The notes under the pieces are model-generated. The model was not told the DNA's origin and searched no databases. It worked only from the letters and a program-made list of their open reading frames with translations. From Roseomonas sp. OT10 (lineage in GTDB: Bacteria > Pseudomonadota > Alphaproteobacteria > Acetobacterales > Acetobacteraceae): 64,000 nt of DNA. The stretch's first letter is position 1, and every line of letters begins with the position of its first letter. The stretch is from positions 2,748,001 through 2,812,000 of the forward strand of contig NZ_CP087719.1 in the NCBI RefSeq assembly GCF_020991085.1, given 5' to 3'. Below, one piece after another: positions 16,084-25,346 of this stretch. Made by a program: the position numbers and the translations under genes.

Positions 16084-17921
16084 GCGGCCGCCGCCTCCCG
16101 CGCCGTCCAGGGGTTGTAGGCCAGCGTCGCCTCGGTGACGGAGAGGTCCACGTCGCGCCGGCAGGCGAGCGAGAGGGTCAGCGGCCCCTGCGCCAGCGCG
16201 GCCAGGAGAGCGGCGGCGTCGCCGGCCAGCAGCAGGCGGCGGGCGAAGTCCGGCGCCGCGCCACCGGCGAGGTCGGCGGCCAGCAGGCCCGAGGCGCCCC
16301 CGCCTTCCCAGCGCAGCGGCAGCGGGCGGGCGGTGGCCGTGGCCTCGCGCACCGCGAGCTGCATCGCCGGGCGGGTGGCGCCGTCCGCCCAGCTTCCCCC
16401 GGCATCGGCCGAGACCAGGGCGCTGTCGTCCTCCGCGACGGCGCCGTGCCACAGGAACCGCCCCTTCCCCGCCTGCGCCACCAGCCAGACCACGGGCGGC
16501 AGCGGCGGCAGGATCGGCGCCGCCAGCACCGCGAGGTGCCAGGCCGGGTCCGCCGCCGGGGCGAGGGTGAGGGCGACCGGCGGGGCCAGCGGCGCCCCCA
16601 CCCGCAGCGTGTCGCCCGCATGCAGCGTGGCGAGCAGTTCGCAGGGTTCGGCGGCGCGGCCGAACAGGGCGAGGCGGACCAGCGGCAGGGCGCGCTCCGC
16701 CTCCGTCAGGCTGGTGCGGCGGGCGAGGCGCAGCCCCTCCTGCGCCAGCAGCCCCTGGCGCGACTGCGGCGGCGCGTCGTCGGAGGCATCGGTCAGGCGC
16801 TCGGGCAGGAACTTCCCCTGCACGGCGAGGTCCAGCGCGACCGGGCGCAGCCCGGCCGCCCCGGCGAGCGGCAGGCTGTGAACGGCGCCGCGCAGGGCGA
16901 TGCGCTCCGGCCGGGTAATCGGGCGGCGGAGGTAGCGCACCCCCAGTCGGTCCACCCGCAGCCGCGCCGCCCCCGGCCCGGTGGCGGTGACGCGCAGCGC
17001 GAGGCCGAGGTCGTTCCCCGCCGGCGCCGCATAGGCCGGGCCGGTCAGCCCGCGCGCGGCGGCGGCGAAGTCCAGCGGCACGAAGCGCTGGCCCGGGTCG
17101 CCCGGCAACTGCGCCACCGTCACCGCCTTGCCCGCCGCGACCGCCTCGACCTTCAGCGCCACGGGGCGGAGCTGCCAGACGGCGCGGATCGCCGTGGCGC
17201 GCCAGGTGACGGGCTGCGCCTCGTTCGGCAGGGCAGGCTTGTCGGGCGGCAGGCGCGAGACGGTCAGGCGCAGCGCGGCGAGCGCCGCCGCGCCTGTGGG
17301 CGTCAGCACCAGATCCACCCGCCCGTCCGACTGCCGCGTCGCGGCCAGCCGCCCGCCGCCCAGCGCATTGCCGTAGAGCGCGGCACCCGAGCCGGGCATG
17401 GGGAAGGCAGGCGTCGCCAGGAAGGGTGGCCCGTCCGCCGGGCTGAGCAGCAGGTAGACGGGGTTGCCGGCGCTGCCGGGATCGGCGCGGTCGCTGTTGG
17501 CCGGCCAGGACAGGTCCGGCCCGGTATCGGGGCGCAGCACCCGGGCGGCGCTGCCCTCGGCCGGCAGGGAGAAGCCCTGGATCTCGACGCGCAGCAGGGA
17601 GACGGGGGCGCCGGCGACGGGCGGCGTCAGGCTCAGCGTGACACTGCTGCCATTGCCGGTCGGGCCGGCATGGTTCGTGGTGCGCTCGATCGGACGGGGG
17701 CCGACGGCGCCCGCGGCCTCCGTCACCTCCACCTCCTCCATGCCGGGCAGGAAGGGGATGGGTACCGGCACGTCACGCGCCTCGCCGCCCGCGGGGAAGT
17801 CCAGCGGCGTGCCGCTGTCCGGCCCCTCGCCCGCCGCGAAGAAGGCGATCTGCACCGGCAGCGCCTGGAGGGTGGCGATGCCCTGGAGCGCGAGATTGCC
17901 GATGGTGACGGCCGTGCTCAC
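16080..17921 (-). CDS. Beta-rich structural protein of the injection-system operon
   Basis: A 613-residue protein starting with GTG at 17921, a start that overlaps the previous stop (GTGA). The sequence is rich in Val, Leu, Ala, Gly and Pro, with alternating strand-like segments and no catalytic motif, signal peptide or membrane helix that I recognise. The N-terminus, TIGNLALQGIATLQALPVQI, is helical; the rest looks like tandem beta-sandwich domains. In position it follows the fibre-like genes and precedes the helical and giant proteins, so a fibre, adhesin or baseplate-cage role is plausible. Not recognised as a named family. Confidence 0.55.
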   Translation of the reverse strand: MSTAVTIGNLALQGIATLQALPVQIAFFAAGEGPDSGTPLDFPAGGEARDVPVPIPFLPGMEEVEVTEAAGAVGPRPIERTTNHAGPTGNGSSVTLSLTPPVAGAPVSLLRVEIQGFSLPAEGSAARVLRPDTGPDLSWPANSDRADPGSAGNPVYLLLSPADGPPFLATPAFPMPGSGAALYGNALGGGRLAATRQSDGRVDLVLTPTGAAALAALRLTVSRLPPDKPALPNEAQPVTWRATAIRAVWQLRPVALKVEAVAAGKAVTVAQLPGDPGQRFVPLDFAAAARGLTGPAYAAPAGNDLGLALRVTATGPGAARLRVDRLGVRYLRRPITRPERIALRGAVHSLPLAGAAGLRPVALDLAVQGKFLPERLTDASDDAPPQSRQGLLAQEGLRLARRTSLTEAERALPLVRLALFGRAAEPCELLATLHAGDTLRVGAPLAPPVALTLAPAADPAWHLAVLAAPILPPLPPVVWLVAQAGKGRFLWHGAVAEDDSALVSADAGGSWADGATRPAMQLAVREATATARPLPLRWEGGGASGLLAADLAGGAAPDFARRLLLAGDAAALLAALAQGPLTLSLACRRDVDLSVTEATLAYNPWTAREAAAA

Positions 17922-18805
17922 GGCAGCACCTCCACCACCAGCTCGGCCAGCGGCACCGTCTCCCGCCCGTCGGCCTCCAGCGCGGCGGCGATGCGGGCGC
18001 GGGCGGGGCCGTCCAGCGTGGCGGGCGGGCGGAAGCCGAGCCGCGCCTCGCCGTCGGTCACGGCGACGGCGACGCTGCCCGGGGCGGCGGGCAGCGCATC
18101 GCCCAGCAGCGTGCCCGGCGGCGAGGCGCCGCGCAGCCGCGCCACAACCCGCGCGGGCGCGCCGCCGGTCGCGTTCAGGTCCAGGCGCAGCGGGATGGCG
18201 AGGTCCGGCCCGCCGGCCCGGGCGGAGAGCATCTCCGGCGCCTCGACCGGCAGGGTGACGATGCGGCGCGGGATGGTGACGATGGCGGGGCCCTCTGCCT
18301 CCGGCCGCACCGGCCAGAAATCGCCCTCGAAGGCATAGACGGCGCGCAGGGTCGCCTCGGCCAACCCGCTCTCGCCCTCCGCCGGGCCCGCGCGCAGGAA
18401 GCGGAAGCCGCGCAGGGAGAAGCCCTGGTCCGTATCGTCGTCGAAGCCGCTGCCCCGGCGCAGCGCCTCCTCCTGCAAGGCCACCAGCACGGCATCCAGC
18501 GCCCGCAGCCGCAGCGCGGCCGACGCGTCGGCCGCCGCCACCAGCTCCACCGCCGCCTCGCCGCGCAGCGCCAGCACGGTGCGCAAGCGCGGGCCCGCCG
18601 GATCGGGGCGCAGCCGCGGCGCGTCGTCGCCCAGCAGCGGGTCCGCCACGACGGAGAGCAACCGGACATGCGGCACCACCCCCGTCGCCGGCAGCGACCC
18701 CGCCGCCCCGCGCTCCGGCACCGCGAGGCCGGCCACGCCTCCGCCCGGCACCGCCAGGCGGTCGGCCAGCAGGTCGGCGAGCCGGGCCTCGAAGGCGTCG
18801 AGCAT
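17918..18805 (-). CDS. Uncharacterised tail-associated protein (possibly Pvc16/DUF4255-like)
   Basis: A 295-residue protein. The N-terminal half, LDAFEARLADLLADRLAVPG with HVRLLSVVADPLLGDD, then RLRALDAVLVALQEEAL, loosely resembles tail-terminator or sheath-cap proteins of the Pvc16 type, but the likeness is weak and unverified. The C-terminal half is beta-rich (AIVTIPRRIVTLPVEAPE). It lies 9 bp after the coiled-coil gene and overlaps the next by 4 bp, so it is translationally coupled. A baseplate or fibre attachment role is equally possible. Confidence 0.5.
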   Translation of the reverse strand: MLDAFEARLADLLADRLAVPGGGVAGLAVPERGAAGSLPATGVVPHVRLLSVVADPLLGDDAPRLRPDPAGPRLRTVLALRGEAAVELVAAADASAALRLRALDAVLVALQEEALRRGSGFDDDTDQGFSLRGFRFLRAGPAEGESGLAEATLRAVYAFEGDFWPVRPEAEGPAIVTIPRRIVTLPVEAPEMLSARAGGPDLAIPLRLDLNATGGAPARVVARLRGASPPGTLLGDALPAAPGSVAVAVTDGEARLGFRPPATLDGPARARIAAALEADGRETVPLAELVVEVLP

Positions 18806-18814
18806 GGCCCTGCC

Positions 18815-20392
18815 CTATCCGCCGATGCGGGTGGAGATGGGGCGGGTGATGACCGTCCCGCCCGCCGAGGTGTTCAGCCGGTTGATGCTCACCTCCTGCG
18901 CGGCGCTGCGCGCCTCCACCCCGGCGAGGCGGGTGTTGAGGTCGGCCAGCGTCGAGGCGGTCGGCACCTGCGACAGCCGCGTGTCCACGCCGCCGCGCCA
19001 GGTGTTGAGCGAGGCCGTGCTGCTCTCCAGCACGCTGATGCGGCCGGGCAGCGTCTCCAACGTGCCGAGGCGGGATTCCGCCGCCGTCACCCGCGTGGTC
19101 GCCGCCTGCGCCGCGTTCTCGGCGCGTGTGGCCTGGGTGGCGATGGCGTCGATCCGGTCCGTCGCCGCCGTCGCCGCATCCACCTTCCCGCGCAGGTCCG
19201 GCAGGGTCGCCACCGCCGTCTCCGTCGCCTTCAGCCGCGTTTCCAGCCCGGTGGCGCTGGTCTCCAGTGCCGCGACGCGCGGGGAGAGGGCGGCGGCGCC
19301 GGTCGCGAGGTCGATCGCCCGGGTGACATCGGCGCGCATCGCCTCCACCGCGGTCAGCCGCGTCTGGCTGGCGGCGAGACCCGTCTCCACCGCCGCGACG
19401 CGGCCCGGGAGGGCGTTGAGCACCCCCAGCGAGGCGGCGAGTGCATCCGCCCGGCTCGACTGCGTCGCAAGTCCGCTGTCCAGCGTATCCAGCCGCCCGG
19501 CCTGGGCCGACCGCGCCGCGTCCAGCGTGGCCAGCGTGCCGCGCGTCTCGCCCAAGCCCGCCTCCAGCGTGGCGAAGCGCGGCTCCAGCCGCGTGGCGGC
19601 CGCCTCCGCGGCGCGGGTCGCGAGGGTCCCGTCGGGATCGGCCAGCAGCGCGTCCAGGCGCGAGCCCACGCGCGTGTCGATGCCGGAGAGGTCGATCTTC
19701 GCCTCCTCCAGCGCCTTGAGCCGGCTTTCCAGGTCGCGGGCGCGCAGCACCTCGCCATCGGCGGTGCGCAGCCGGTCCACCTGCCCGCCCAGCGCGGCGA
19801 CGCGGTCGTTCAGCCCCTTCACGTCGATCGGCGCGCCGGTGACGTCGAACAGCGTGTCGCGGAACTTCAGCGCCTCCTCGACCTGCCCGCCGATCCCCGT
19901 CAGGCGGTTGTCGAAGGCGCTCACCCGCTTGTCGAGGTCCAGCACCCCGTCCAGCTTGCCCGACAGCTCGTCGGTGCGGCGGTCGCGCACGCGCTGGGCG
20001 TCGCCCGCATCGGCCAGCGCGTCGCGCAGCCGGTCCACCTGCCCCGACAGCGCTGCCACCTGGTCGCGCAGGGAGGCGACCTCCTTCGTCGCGGCGGCAA
20101 GCTTCGCCGTCACGTCGGCGGCGGCGCCCTTGCCCTCCACCATCTGCCGCGTCTGGGCGTCCAGCCAGGTGAGGCCGACCTGCCCCAGATGCTGGTGGTC
20201 GACGGGCGCGAACTGCTTGCGCAGCGCGTCCGCCTCCCCCTTCTCCCGCGACGCCGCCAACCGGGCGAGGCGCGCCACGGCGCCGGCCAGGGTGTTCCAC
20301 TCCGTCGCGCGCAGCGGCTGGCCGGAGCCCTTGCCGGAGGCCGACTCCGCGCCCTTCACGATCTCGTCGAGCAGATCGAGCGTGTCCGACAT
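18815..20392 (-). CDS. Long coiled-coil fibre-like protein
   Basis: A 525-residue protein. Residues about 1-85 form a head containing RATEWNTLAGAVARLARLAA and, about 40 residues later, DHQHLG. From residue about 90 to 500 it is continuous alpha-helical coiled coil with heptads of the type VASLRDQVAALSGQVDRLRD, many with Arg/Leu/Asp/Thr spacing. The C-terminus (TVITRPISTRIGG) is a short tip. The composition is that of a trimeric fibre or whisker. The WN...HxH head module recurs in the next gene downstream of the baseplate genes (20405-21352), suggesting the two dock on the same partner. Confidence 0.6.
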   Translation of the reverse strand: MSDTLDLLDEIVKGAESASGKGSGQPLRATEWNTLAGAVARLARLAASREKGEADALRKQFAPVDHQHLGQVGLTWLDAQTRQMVEGKGAAADVTAKLAAATKEVASLRDQVAALSGQVDRLRDALADAGDAQRVRDRRTDELSGKLDGVLDLDKRVSAFDNRLTGIGGQVEEALKFRDTLFDVTGAPIDVKGLNDRVAALGGQVDRLRTADGEVLRARDLESRLKALEEAKIDLSGIDTRVGSRLDALLADPDGTLATRAAEAAATRLEPRFATLEAGLGETRGTLATLDAARSAQAGRLDTLDSGLATQSSRADALAASLGVLNALPGRVAAVETGLAASQTRLTAVEAMRADVTRAIDLATGAAALSPRVAALETSATGLETRLKATETAVATLPDLRGKVDAATAATDRIDAIATQATRAENAAQAATTRVTAAESRLGTLETLPGRISVLESSTASLNTWRGGVDTRLSQVPTASTLADLNTRLAGVEARSAAQEVSINRLNTSAGGTVITRPISTRIGG

Positions 20393-20404
20393 GGCGGCCG
20401 GCCC

Positions 20405-21352
20405 TCAGCGCAGGTTCACGACCGGGCGGTTGCCCAGGCCGACATTGCGGTTGACCTTGTTCTGCTCCGCCACCTCGTCGAGGAAGGTGGAGGAACGACG
20501 GATCACCTGGAGCTGCGCCGTCGCCTTGCTCAGCGCCACGACGGCGGCGCTGTTGAGCACCACCGGCGGCTCGTCCGCCGTGGCCTCCTGCACCAGGGCG
20601 GAGAGGTCGGCGGCGATGCGTTGCAGGCGGGCGGTGAAGTTCTGCGGGTTTTCGCCGCGCGCCTCATCCAGGTTGCGCAGCAGCGTCTGGAAGCGCGGCT
20701 TGAAGGTGGTGCGCTTGGCGTCCGGCAGGGCGTCCAGCGCATCCTCCACCCGGTTCTGCAAGCCGAGGATCTGCACCTCCCGCTGGAGCTGCGACACCGC
20801 CTCGCCGAACACGTCGAACAGGCGTTGCAGGTTGCTCGCCTGCTCCTCGATCTTGGCGACGATCTCCGGATGGTCGTGGCCGATGGGCGAGACGAGCGTG
20901 GTCAGGTCCTTCGTCCCCCGCGCCACCTCCGCCACCACCGAGGACAGCTCGTTCCAGTCATCGGCGAAGATCGGCTGCCCCGCCCGCTTGCGCGCCTGCC
21001 GGTCCGCCGTCTCGGCCGAGGCGGCGAGGCGCGTCTGCACCGGGCCGAGATCGGCATCCGGCGTGTTGGCGATCGGCGTGTTCTCGAACAGGTTCGCCGG
21101 GATCGGGATGGGGATGAAGGTCGGCCGGTCGGGGAAGATGCGGATGCGGCGGCGGAACAGGTCGGCCAGGAAGTTCGGGTGCCGCACCTGCACCTCCCAC
21201 TCCCCGGCGGCGATGCCGGCCACCGAGACGGTGCCGTCCAGGAAGGGCTTGGTCGTCCGCCGCTCGCCGGTCGCGGCGTTGACCATCTCCACCGTCGTGT
21301 CGCGGGTGATGGCCGGGGGAGTGCTGAGCTGCATCTTCAGCAGGGTCGCCAT
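20405..21352 (-). CDS. Baseplate/fibre-associated protein with WN...HxH module
   Basis: A 315-residue protein. Residues 1-85 look like a small beta-sandwich (TTVEMVNAATGERRTTKPFL, AAGEWEVQVRHPNFLADLF), similar in style to carboxypeptidase-regulatory-like folds. The middle carries ADDWNELSSVVAEVARG followed by GHDHPE, the same module seen at the head of the coiled-coil protein 18815-20392. The C-terminal half is helical. No enzyme motif was found. It is separated by 12 bp from genes on either side. Probably a structural fibre adaptor; the family was not recognised. Confidence 0.55.
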   Translation of the reverse strand: MATLLKMQLSTPPAITRDTTVEMVNAATGERRTTKPFLDGTVSVAGIAAGEWEVQVRHPNFLADLFRRRIRIFPDRPTFIPIPIPANLFENTPIANTPDADLGPVQTRLAASAETADRQARKRAGQPIFADDWNELSSVVAEVARGTKDLTTLVSPIGHDHPEIVAKIEEQASNLQRLFDVFGEAVSQLQREVQILGLQNRVEDALDALPDAKRTTFKPRFQTLLRNLDEARGENPQNFTARLQRIAADLSALVQEATADEPPVVLNSAAVVALSKATAQLQVIRRSSTFLDEVAEQNKVNRNVGLGNRPVVNLR

Positions 21353-21364
21353 CGCCGTCTCTCC

Positions 21365-21913
21365 TCACGCGCCGTAGGGGAAGTCGACTTCGAAGTAGAG
21401 CGCGATCTCGTGCGCGTCCGTCTTGGGCACGGGATCGAAGACCACGCGGTTGTAGAGACGCGCCAGGCTGAGCCCGTCCGCCGCCAGCACGCCCAGCGAC
21501 GCCTCGGTGATTTCCACCCGCGCCGCCGAATCCTCCGGGTCCACCGCATTCGCCGCCGGCAGCAGGGCGCGGGCGGTGAGGCGCACGCGGAACTCGTCGG
21601 CGATGGTCTCCACGGTGAGGTCGGCGGGCGCGATCGGCGCGGTGGGGCGCAGCAAGCGCGGCGTGTCGCCCGGGCCGGTGACAGTCGGGCCGGATTCGTA
21701 GGGGGGGTTGGGCGGCTCGTCGCCCACCCCCACCATCGCCCCGTTGATCGGCGTGGCCACGGCGCCGCGGAACAGGTCCGCCAGCAGCTCCGCCCCGCCG
21801 CGCAGCACGGCGTTGCGCGCGTGCCGGCGCAGCAGCACGGGCCCGCCCGGCTCGCGCAGCTCCAGGGTCAGGCGGCCCTCGATCCGGGGACCCCGGTTCT
21901 GGGGAACGGTCAT
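21365..21913 (-). CDS. Uncharacterised tail-operon protein
   Basis: A 182-residue protein whose start (21913) overlaps the preceding stop by 4 bp. It contains LRRHARNAVLRGGAELLADLF, followed by GAMVGVGDEPPNPPYESGPT, a pattern I associate loosely with phage tail proteins that follow gpI in baseplate operons. The remainder is beta-rich (DEFRVRLTARALLP, EIALYFEVDFPYGA). A structural role at the baseplate periphery is likely from context only. Confidence 0.5.
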   Translation of the reverse strand: MTVPQNRGPRIEGRLTLELREPGGPVLLRRHARNAVLRGGAELLADLFRGAVATPINGAMVGVGDEPPNPPYESGPTVTGPGDTPRLLRPTAPIAPADLTVETIADEFRVRLTARALLPAANAVDPEDSAARVEITEASLGVLAADGLSLARLYNRVVFDPVPKTDAHEIALYFEVDFPYGA

Positions 21914-23223
21914 GCGAAGCGCGCCCCCTCCCGCGCGGTCTCGTCGAACAGGGCGGTGACGCCCGCCATGCGGCTCTCGGTGATCTGGGTGTCGGGCGGC
22001 AGGAACGGGTTCACCGCCCGCCCCCGGTCGCGCTGCCGCTGCGTCTCGCGCAGTGGCGCGAATTCCGCCCGTCCATCCACCCCCGCCGCGCGCAGCATGC
22101 GCAGCGTGTCGTTCAGCAGGGCGAGCAGCGCCACGCGCAGCGCCGCCGCGTCGCCCGTCTCGGCGGCCTCGCGCCGCACCGCGCCGCCCGGCACCTCGAA
22201 GCGGAAGCTGGCCGGCACGGCCTCCTCCCAGAACAGGTCGGCGGCGACGCTGGGCGGCTGCTCGAACAGGCTGTCGTCGAAATTGGTGCCGGGCGCCTCC
22301 GTCCCGCCGAAGACGCCGTGCCGCACCTCCAGCCCCGGCATCGCCAGCGCGCCACGGTCCAGCACGCGCTCGTCGTAGAGCGCCAGCGGCACGAACCACA
22401 GCAGGTTCTCGCCCGGCGACAGGACGATCGGCTTCGGTGCCGCATCTGGCGTCAGCGGCACGGCGGCACCCGGCACGAAGCCGCCCGCGGTGATCAGCCG
22501 CTCCGTCGCCTCCCGCCCGTCCAGCGTGGCGCGCAGCGTCTCGCCCGACGCCTCCAGCCGCAGCTCCACGCCGCAGGGCACGACGCCGCGGAACACCACC
22601 ACCCGCCCGCTGGCCGGATGCGCCAGCAGCGGCACCGCCGTCCGCCCGCCGCGCCAGCCGCGCAGCACGCCCTCCAGTAGCGAGGGCTTCAGCCCGCGAT
22701 GGGTCAGCGTGAAGCGGTCCAGCGGCCGCAGCCGCCCGCCCTGCGCCACCAGCGCCGGATCGCGCCGCCGACGCGGCGGGAATTCCCGGAACACCGGCTG
22801 CCCCGGCCGCCGTACCGCCGCCGGCTCGCGGAACACCCGCCCGCCCGCGCCGGGCGTCAGCGCGGCATAGCGGACGCCCAACACCGTCTGCGCCCCATCC
22901 AGCAGCCGCGTCACCACCCCGTCCAGCGCCTCGCGCGTCACCGCCCCCGCCAGCCGCGCCGAGACCGTGGCGGTCAGCCGCGCCCGCAGCATGCCCGTCG
23001 GCTCCCAGGCGGCCGGAACGAGATCGAACAGCGCGGCGAGCTTCGCCACGTCCTCGCGGTCGAAGGCGCTGGCCAGCAGGCGCGAACGCCGCACCCGGTC
23101 CATGTCCTCGTCGATGGCGGCGAGCTGCGTGTCGATCACGCCCAGCACCCGGCCGATCAGGCCCTGCGCATCGGCCCGCAGCGGCGGGGGGAGACGGTCG
23201 AGCATGGGGGCGAGGCGGGTCAT
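21910..23223 (-). CDS. Tail protein I-like baseplate component
   Basis: A 437-residue protein directly after the gpJ-like gene, the position where phage P2-like systems have gpI. The N-terminal 170 residues are helical (MLDRLPPPLRADAQGLIGRV, IDTQLAAIDEDMDRVRRSRL, FDREDVAKLAALFDLV), typical of tail protein I domains that bind the wedge. The C-terminal part is beta-rich and longer than phage gpI (usually about 200 residues), with no known domain. The ATG at 23223 was chosen over upstream frames because upstream is the intergenic repeat. Likely links the wedge to the fibre-like proteins that follow. Confidence 0.55.
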   Translation of the reverse strand: MTRLAPMLDRLPPPLRADAQGLIGRVLGVIDTQLAAIDEDMDRVRRSRLLASAFDREDVAKLAALFDLVPAAWEPTGMLRARLTATVSARLAGAVTREALDGVVTRLLDGAQTVLGVRYAALTPGAGGRVFREPAAVRRPGQPVFREFPPRRRRDPALVAQGGRLRPLDRFTLTHRGLKPSLLEGVLRGWRGGRTAVPLLAHPASGRVVVFRGVVPCGVELRLEASGETLRATLDGREATERLITAGGFVPGAAVPLTPDAAPKPIVLSPGENLLWFVPLALYDERVLDRGALAMPGLEVRHGVFGGTEAPGTNFDDSLFEQPPSVAADLFWEEAVPASFRFEVPGGAVRREAAETGDAAALRVALLALLNDTLRMLRAAGVDGRAEFAPLRETQRQRDRGRAVNPFLPPDTQITESRMAGVTALFDETAREGARFA

Positions 23224-23500
23224 GCTTTGCGCCCGCCCCCGGGGGAGGCGCCGCCTCCCCCGATACCCCCTCCGCCGGGGGCGAGCCGGCCCCCGGACCC
23301 CGGCGGGAGTCCGCCGTCGATCAGCGGCGGCACGGAACATTCTTTCAGGCCGCGAGCGTGGCGGCCGACCTCGCCGGGGAGCATGGCTCCCCGGCGCGCC
23401 CACGCCCCGTGAATGGGGGTCCAGGGGCTCTGCTCCTGGCGGATGGGGGGCATCGGGGGGAAGGCAGCGCCTTCCCTCCGGGGAACGAGCGCCACGCCCC
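23224..23500. repeat. Interspersed intergenic repeat, short type, copy D (inside the injection-system operon)
   Basis: A 277-bp gap between the gpJ-like and gpI-like genes that matches copy E at 46705-46975 over most of its length: GGCGCCGCCTCCCCCGATAC, CCCCGGCGGGAGTCCGCC and GGGGGTCCAGGGGCTCTGCT are shared in the same order. A hairpin at 23373-23395 pairs GCCGGGGAGC with GCTCCCCGGC around ATG. It is the one large break in an otherwise overlapping gene string. No credible open frame. Confidence 0.82.
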
Positions 23501-25216
23501 TCACGACGCCGCCTCCCGCACCGTCAGGTTCCGCAGCGTCGCGCGGGCGCCGGCCGGCAGGGTCAGGTCAGGGTCGCCGTCATGCAGCTCCGCGAAGCCC
23601 TGGGCGCCGCGATCCAGCACCAGGACGCAGTTCGCGCGGTCGAGCGCGTAGCGGGCATCGTCGCGCAACGCGCTGGCCACGGCGTCGAAGGAGAGGAAGC
23701 CGCCCGCCGCGACAGCGCCGAGGAAGGCGGTGAGCTTCGCGCGGATCGGCGCCTCCTGCGCGGCGGCCTCGCCGGCGATCGGGTGGATGGCGAATTCCGC
23801 GTCCAGCGGTAGCTCGCCTGGCGCCGCGGCGGCGCCATCCTGGGCGATGGCGCCGAAGGTGACGGGGGTGTCGGCCGGGACGGCGGTGCGGTCGGCGGGG
23901 ACGGTCAGCGCGTCGCCGGGGACGGGCGTGCCGTCGGCGACGATGGTGATGGCGGCGTCGGAGAGGCGCGCATCCTGCATCGCCGCCGCGATCAGCCGGG
24001 CGCGGCGCAGCGTGCCGCCGGGCGGCAGCGCCTTGATCTCCGCGACCAGGCGTTCCGCGACCCCGTTCTTCAGCGTGGCGAGGTCGGTGTCGGACAGCGC
24101 CGCGGCCAGGCGGAGGTCGGCGCGCAGCCCGACCTGCACCGCGCCGGCCCAGTGGCGCTCGACCCAGATGCCGGCCGGGCGCAGCTCCTCGATGCGGCGG
24201 TCCACCTGGAGGCGTTCCGCCGCGCCGTCCTGCGACAGCGCCACGTCCAGGCGCACGATGCCGGGCATCGGCACCAGCGGGTCGGGGTATTCCGTGGCGG
24301 TGACGGCGCGGACGAAGGCGAAGCTTTCCAGCCCGAAGCGCAGCGCGTCCAGCGTGCCGCGCCCGGTCGCGTGGATGGCGCGGCGGGCGCGGGTGCGCAG
24401 CGCGTCGTCCGTCTCCGCCTCGCTGGCGCGGAAGGTGGGGGCCTCGTTGGTCACGCTGTCCACGCCGGCGATGGCGCGCTCCAGCACGGTCAGCGTGCGG
24501 GCGTCGGCCGGCTCGGTCGCCTCCGTCTCGCCATGGACGGGCAGTTCCACGCTGGGCTGCGAGGGCTGCAAGGTGCCCTCCGCCATGGTCAGGTAGCGCT
24601 TGCCCTTGCCGTCGGTGACGACCGTGCCGATGGGGATGGTGATCTCGCCCGGGGCGTTGGGCCGGCGGGCGAAGCGCACCCGCCCCACCGGATGCCCGGC
24701 GCGCAGCCGGCGCACGTCCACCAGCGCCACCACCTTGTCCAGGCTGGCATCCTTCGCCGTCTCGACGAAGGCGCTGTCGTAGACCTCGCGGAGCTGGGCG
24801 TACTGCACGGCGATCTCGCGCGCCGCCGTCTCCAGCAGGGTGCGCACCACGCTGCCGGCGTTCACGTCCGTCAGCGGCGTGCGCGGCAGGTGGACGGGGT
24901 AGTAGTTCACCGTCAGCAGGCTGTTCGGCGCCGGGCGCTTCGCCTTGGGGCGGAAGCGGATGGCGACCTTCTCGTCCGGGTTGCGGTCGGTGCCGACCAG
25001 CTCGAACTCGCGCTCGGTGAAGCGGTAGGGGATGCGCTCGCTCCCCAGCTCCACCGTGCCCTCCAAGTGGCTCACCCGCCGCACCGGCTGATTGGCCAGC
25101 GGCACCGTGTCCGGCGGCACGGCGCCCAACTCGATCTGCTCCCGCGCGGTGCCGCCGGTCAGGACGGTGAGCAGGTCGCGGACGATGTCGGGATAGGGGC
25201 GGTCGAGCGGGGTCAT
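23501..25216 (-). CDS. Baseplate J-like wedge protein
   Basis: A 571-residue baseplate assembly protein of the gpJ type, the wedge core that joins the gp25-like protein around the spike. Supporting features are the central block NEAPTFRASEAETDDALRTR followed by ARRAIHATGRGTLDALRFGL, and the strand-rich VGRVRFARRPNAPGEITIPI with GTVVTDGKGKRYLT, both typical of Baseplate_J domains. The start at 25216 (MTPLDRPYPDIVRDLL) is preferred because upstream in-frame sequence lies in a repeat. It lies 130 bp after the gp25-like gene, a gap holding one arm of an inverted repeat. Confidence 0.82.
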   Translation of the reverse strand: MTPLDRPYPDIVRDLLTVLTGGTAREQIELGAVPPDTVPLANQPVRRVSHLEGTVELGSERIPYRFTEREFELVGTDRNPDEKVAIRFRPKAKRPAPNSLLTVNYYPVHLPRTPLTDVNAGSVVRTLLETAAREIAVQYAQLREVYDSAFVETAKDASLDKVVALVDVRRLRAGHPVGRVRFARRPNAPGEITIPIGTVVTDGKGKRYLTMAEGTLQPSQPSVELPVHGETEATEPADARTLTVLERAIAGVDSVTNEAPTFRASEAETDDALRTRARRAIHATGRGTLDALRFGLESFAFVRAVTATEYPDPLVPMPGIVRLDVALSQDGAAERLQVDRRIEELRPAGIWVERHWAGAVQVGLRADLRLAAALSDTDLATLKNGVAERLVAEIKALPPGGTLRRARLIAAAMQDARLSDAAITIVADGTPVPGDALTVPADRTAVPADTPVTFGAIAQDGAAAAPGELPLDAEFAIHPIAGEAAAQEAPIRAKLTAFLGAVAAGGFLSFDAVASALRDDARYALDRANCVLVLDRGAQGFAELHDGDPDLTLPAGARATLRNLTVREAAS

Positions 25217-25229
25217 GGCGTCGGAATCC

Positions 25230-25288
25230 GGGGGAGTGACCTCCCGGCCGTTCCCCTCTGGGCCCCCTCCCTCTTTCGGGAGTCCGCC
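25230..25288. repeat. Inverted repeat arm X, flanking the spike cassette
   Basis: This arm is nearly the reverse complement of arm Y at 27023-27079. Shared blocks include GGGAGTGACCTCCC, CCGTTCCCCTCTGG and CCCTCCCTCTTTCGGGAGTC, interrupted by only a few small differences. The arms point inward and enclose gp25, PAAR and gpV genes (about 1.8 kb). It also fills most of the 130-bp gap 25217-25346. Confidence 0.85.
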
Positions 25289-25346
25289 AGGGACGACCGC
25301 CAGAGCAGGAACCACGCGGGCTCCGCCCACGGGCTTGGGGGTGTGG

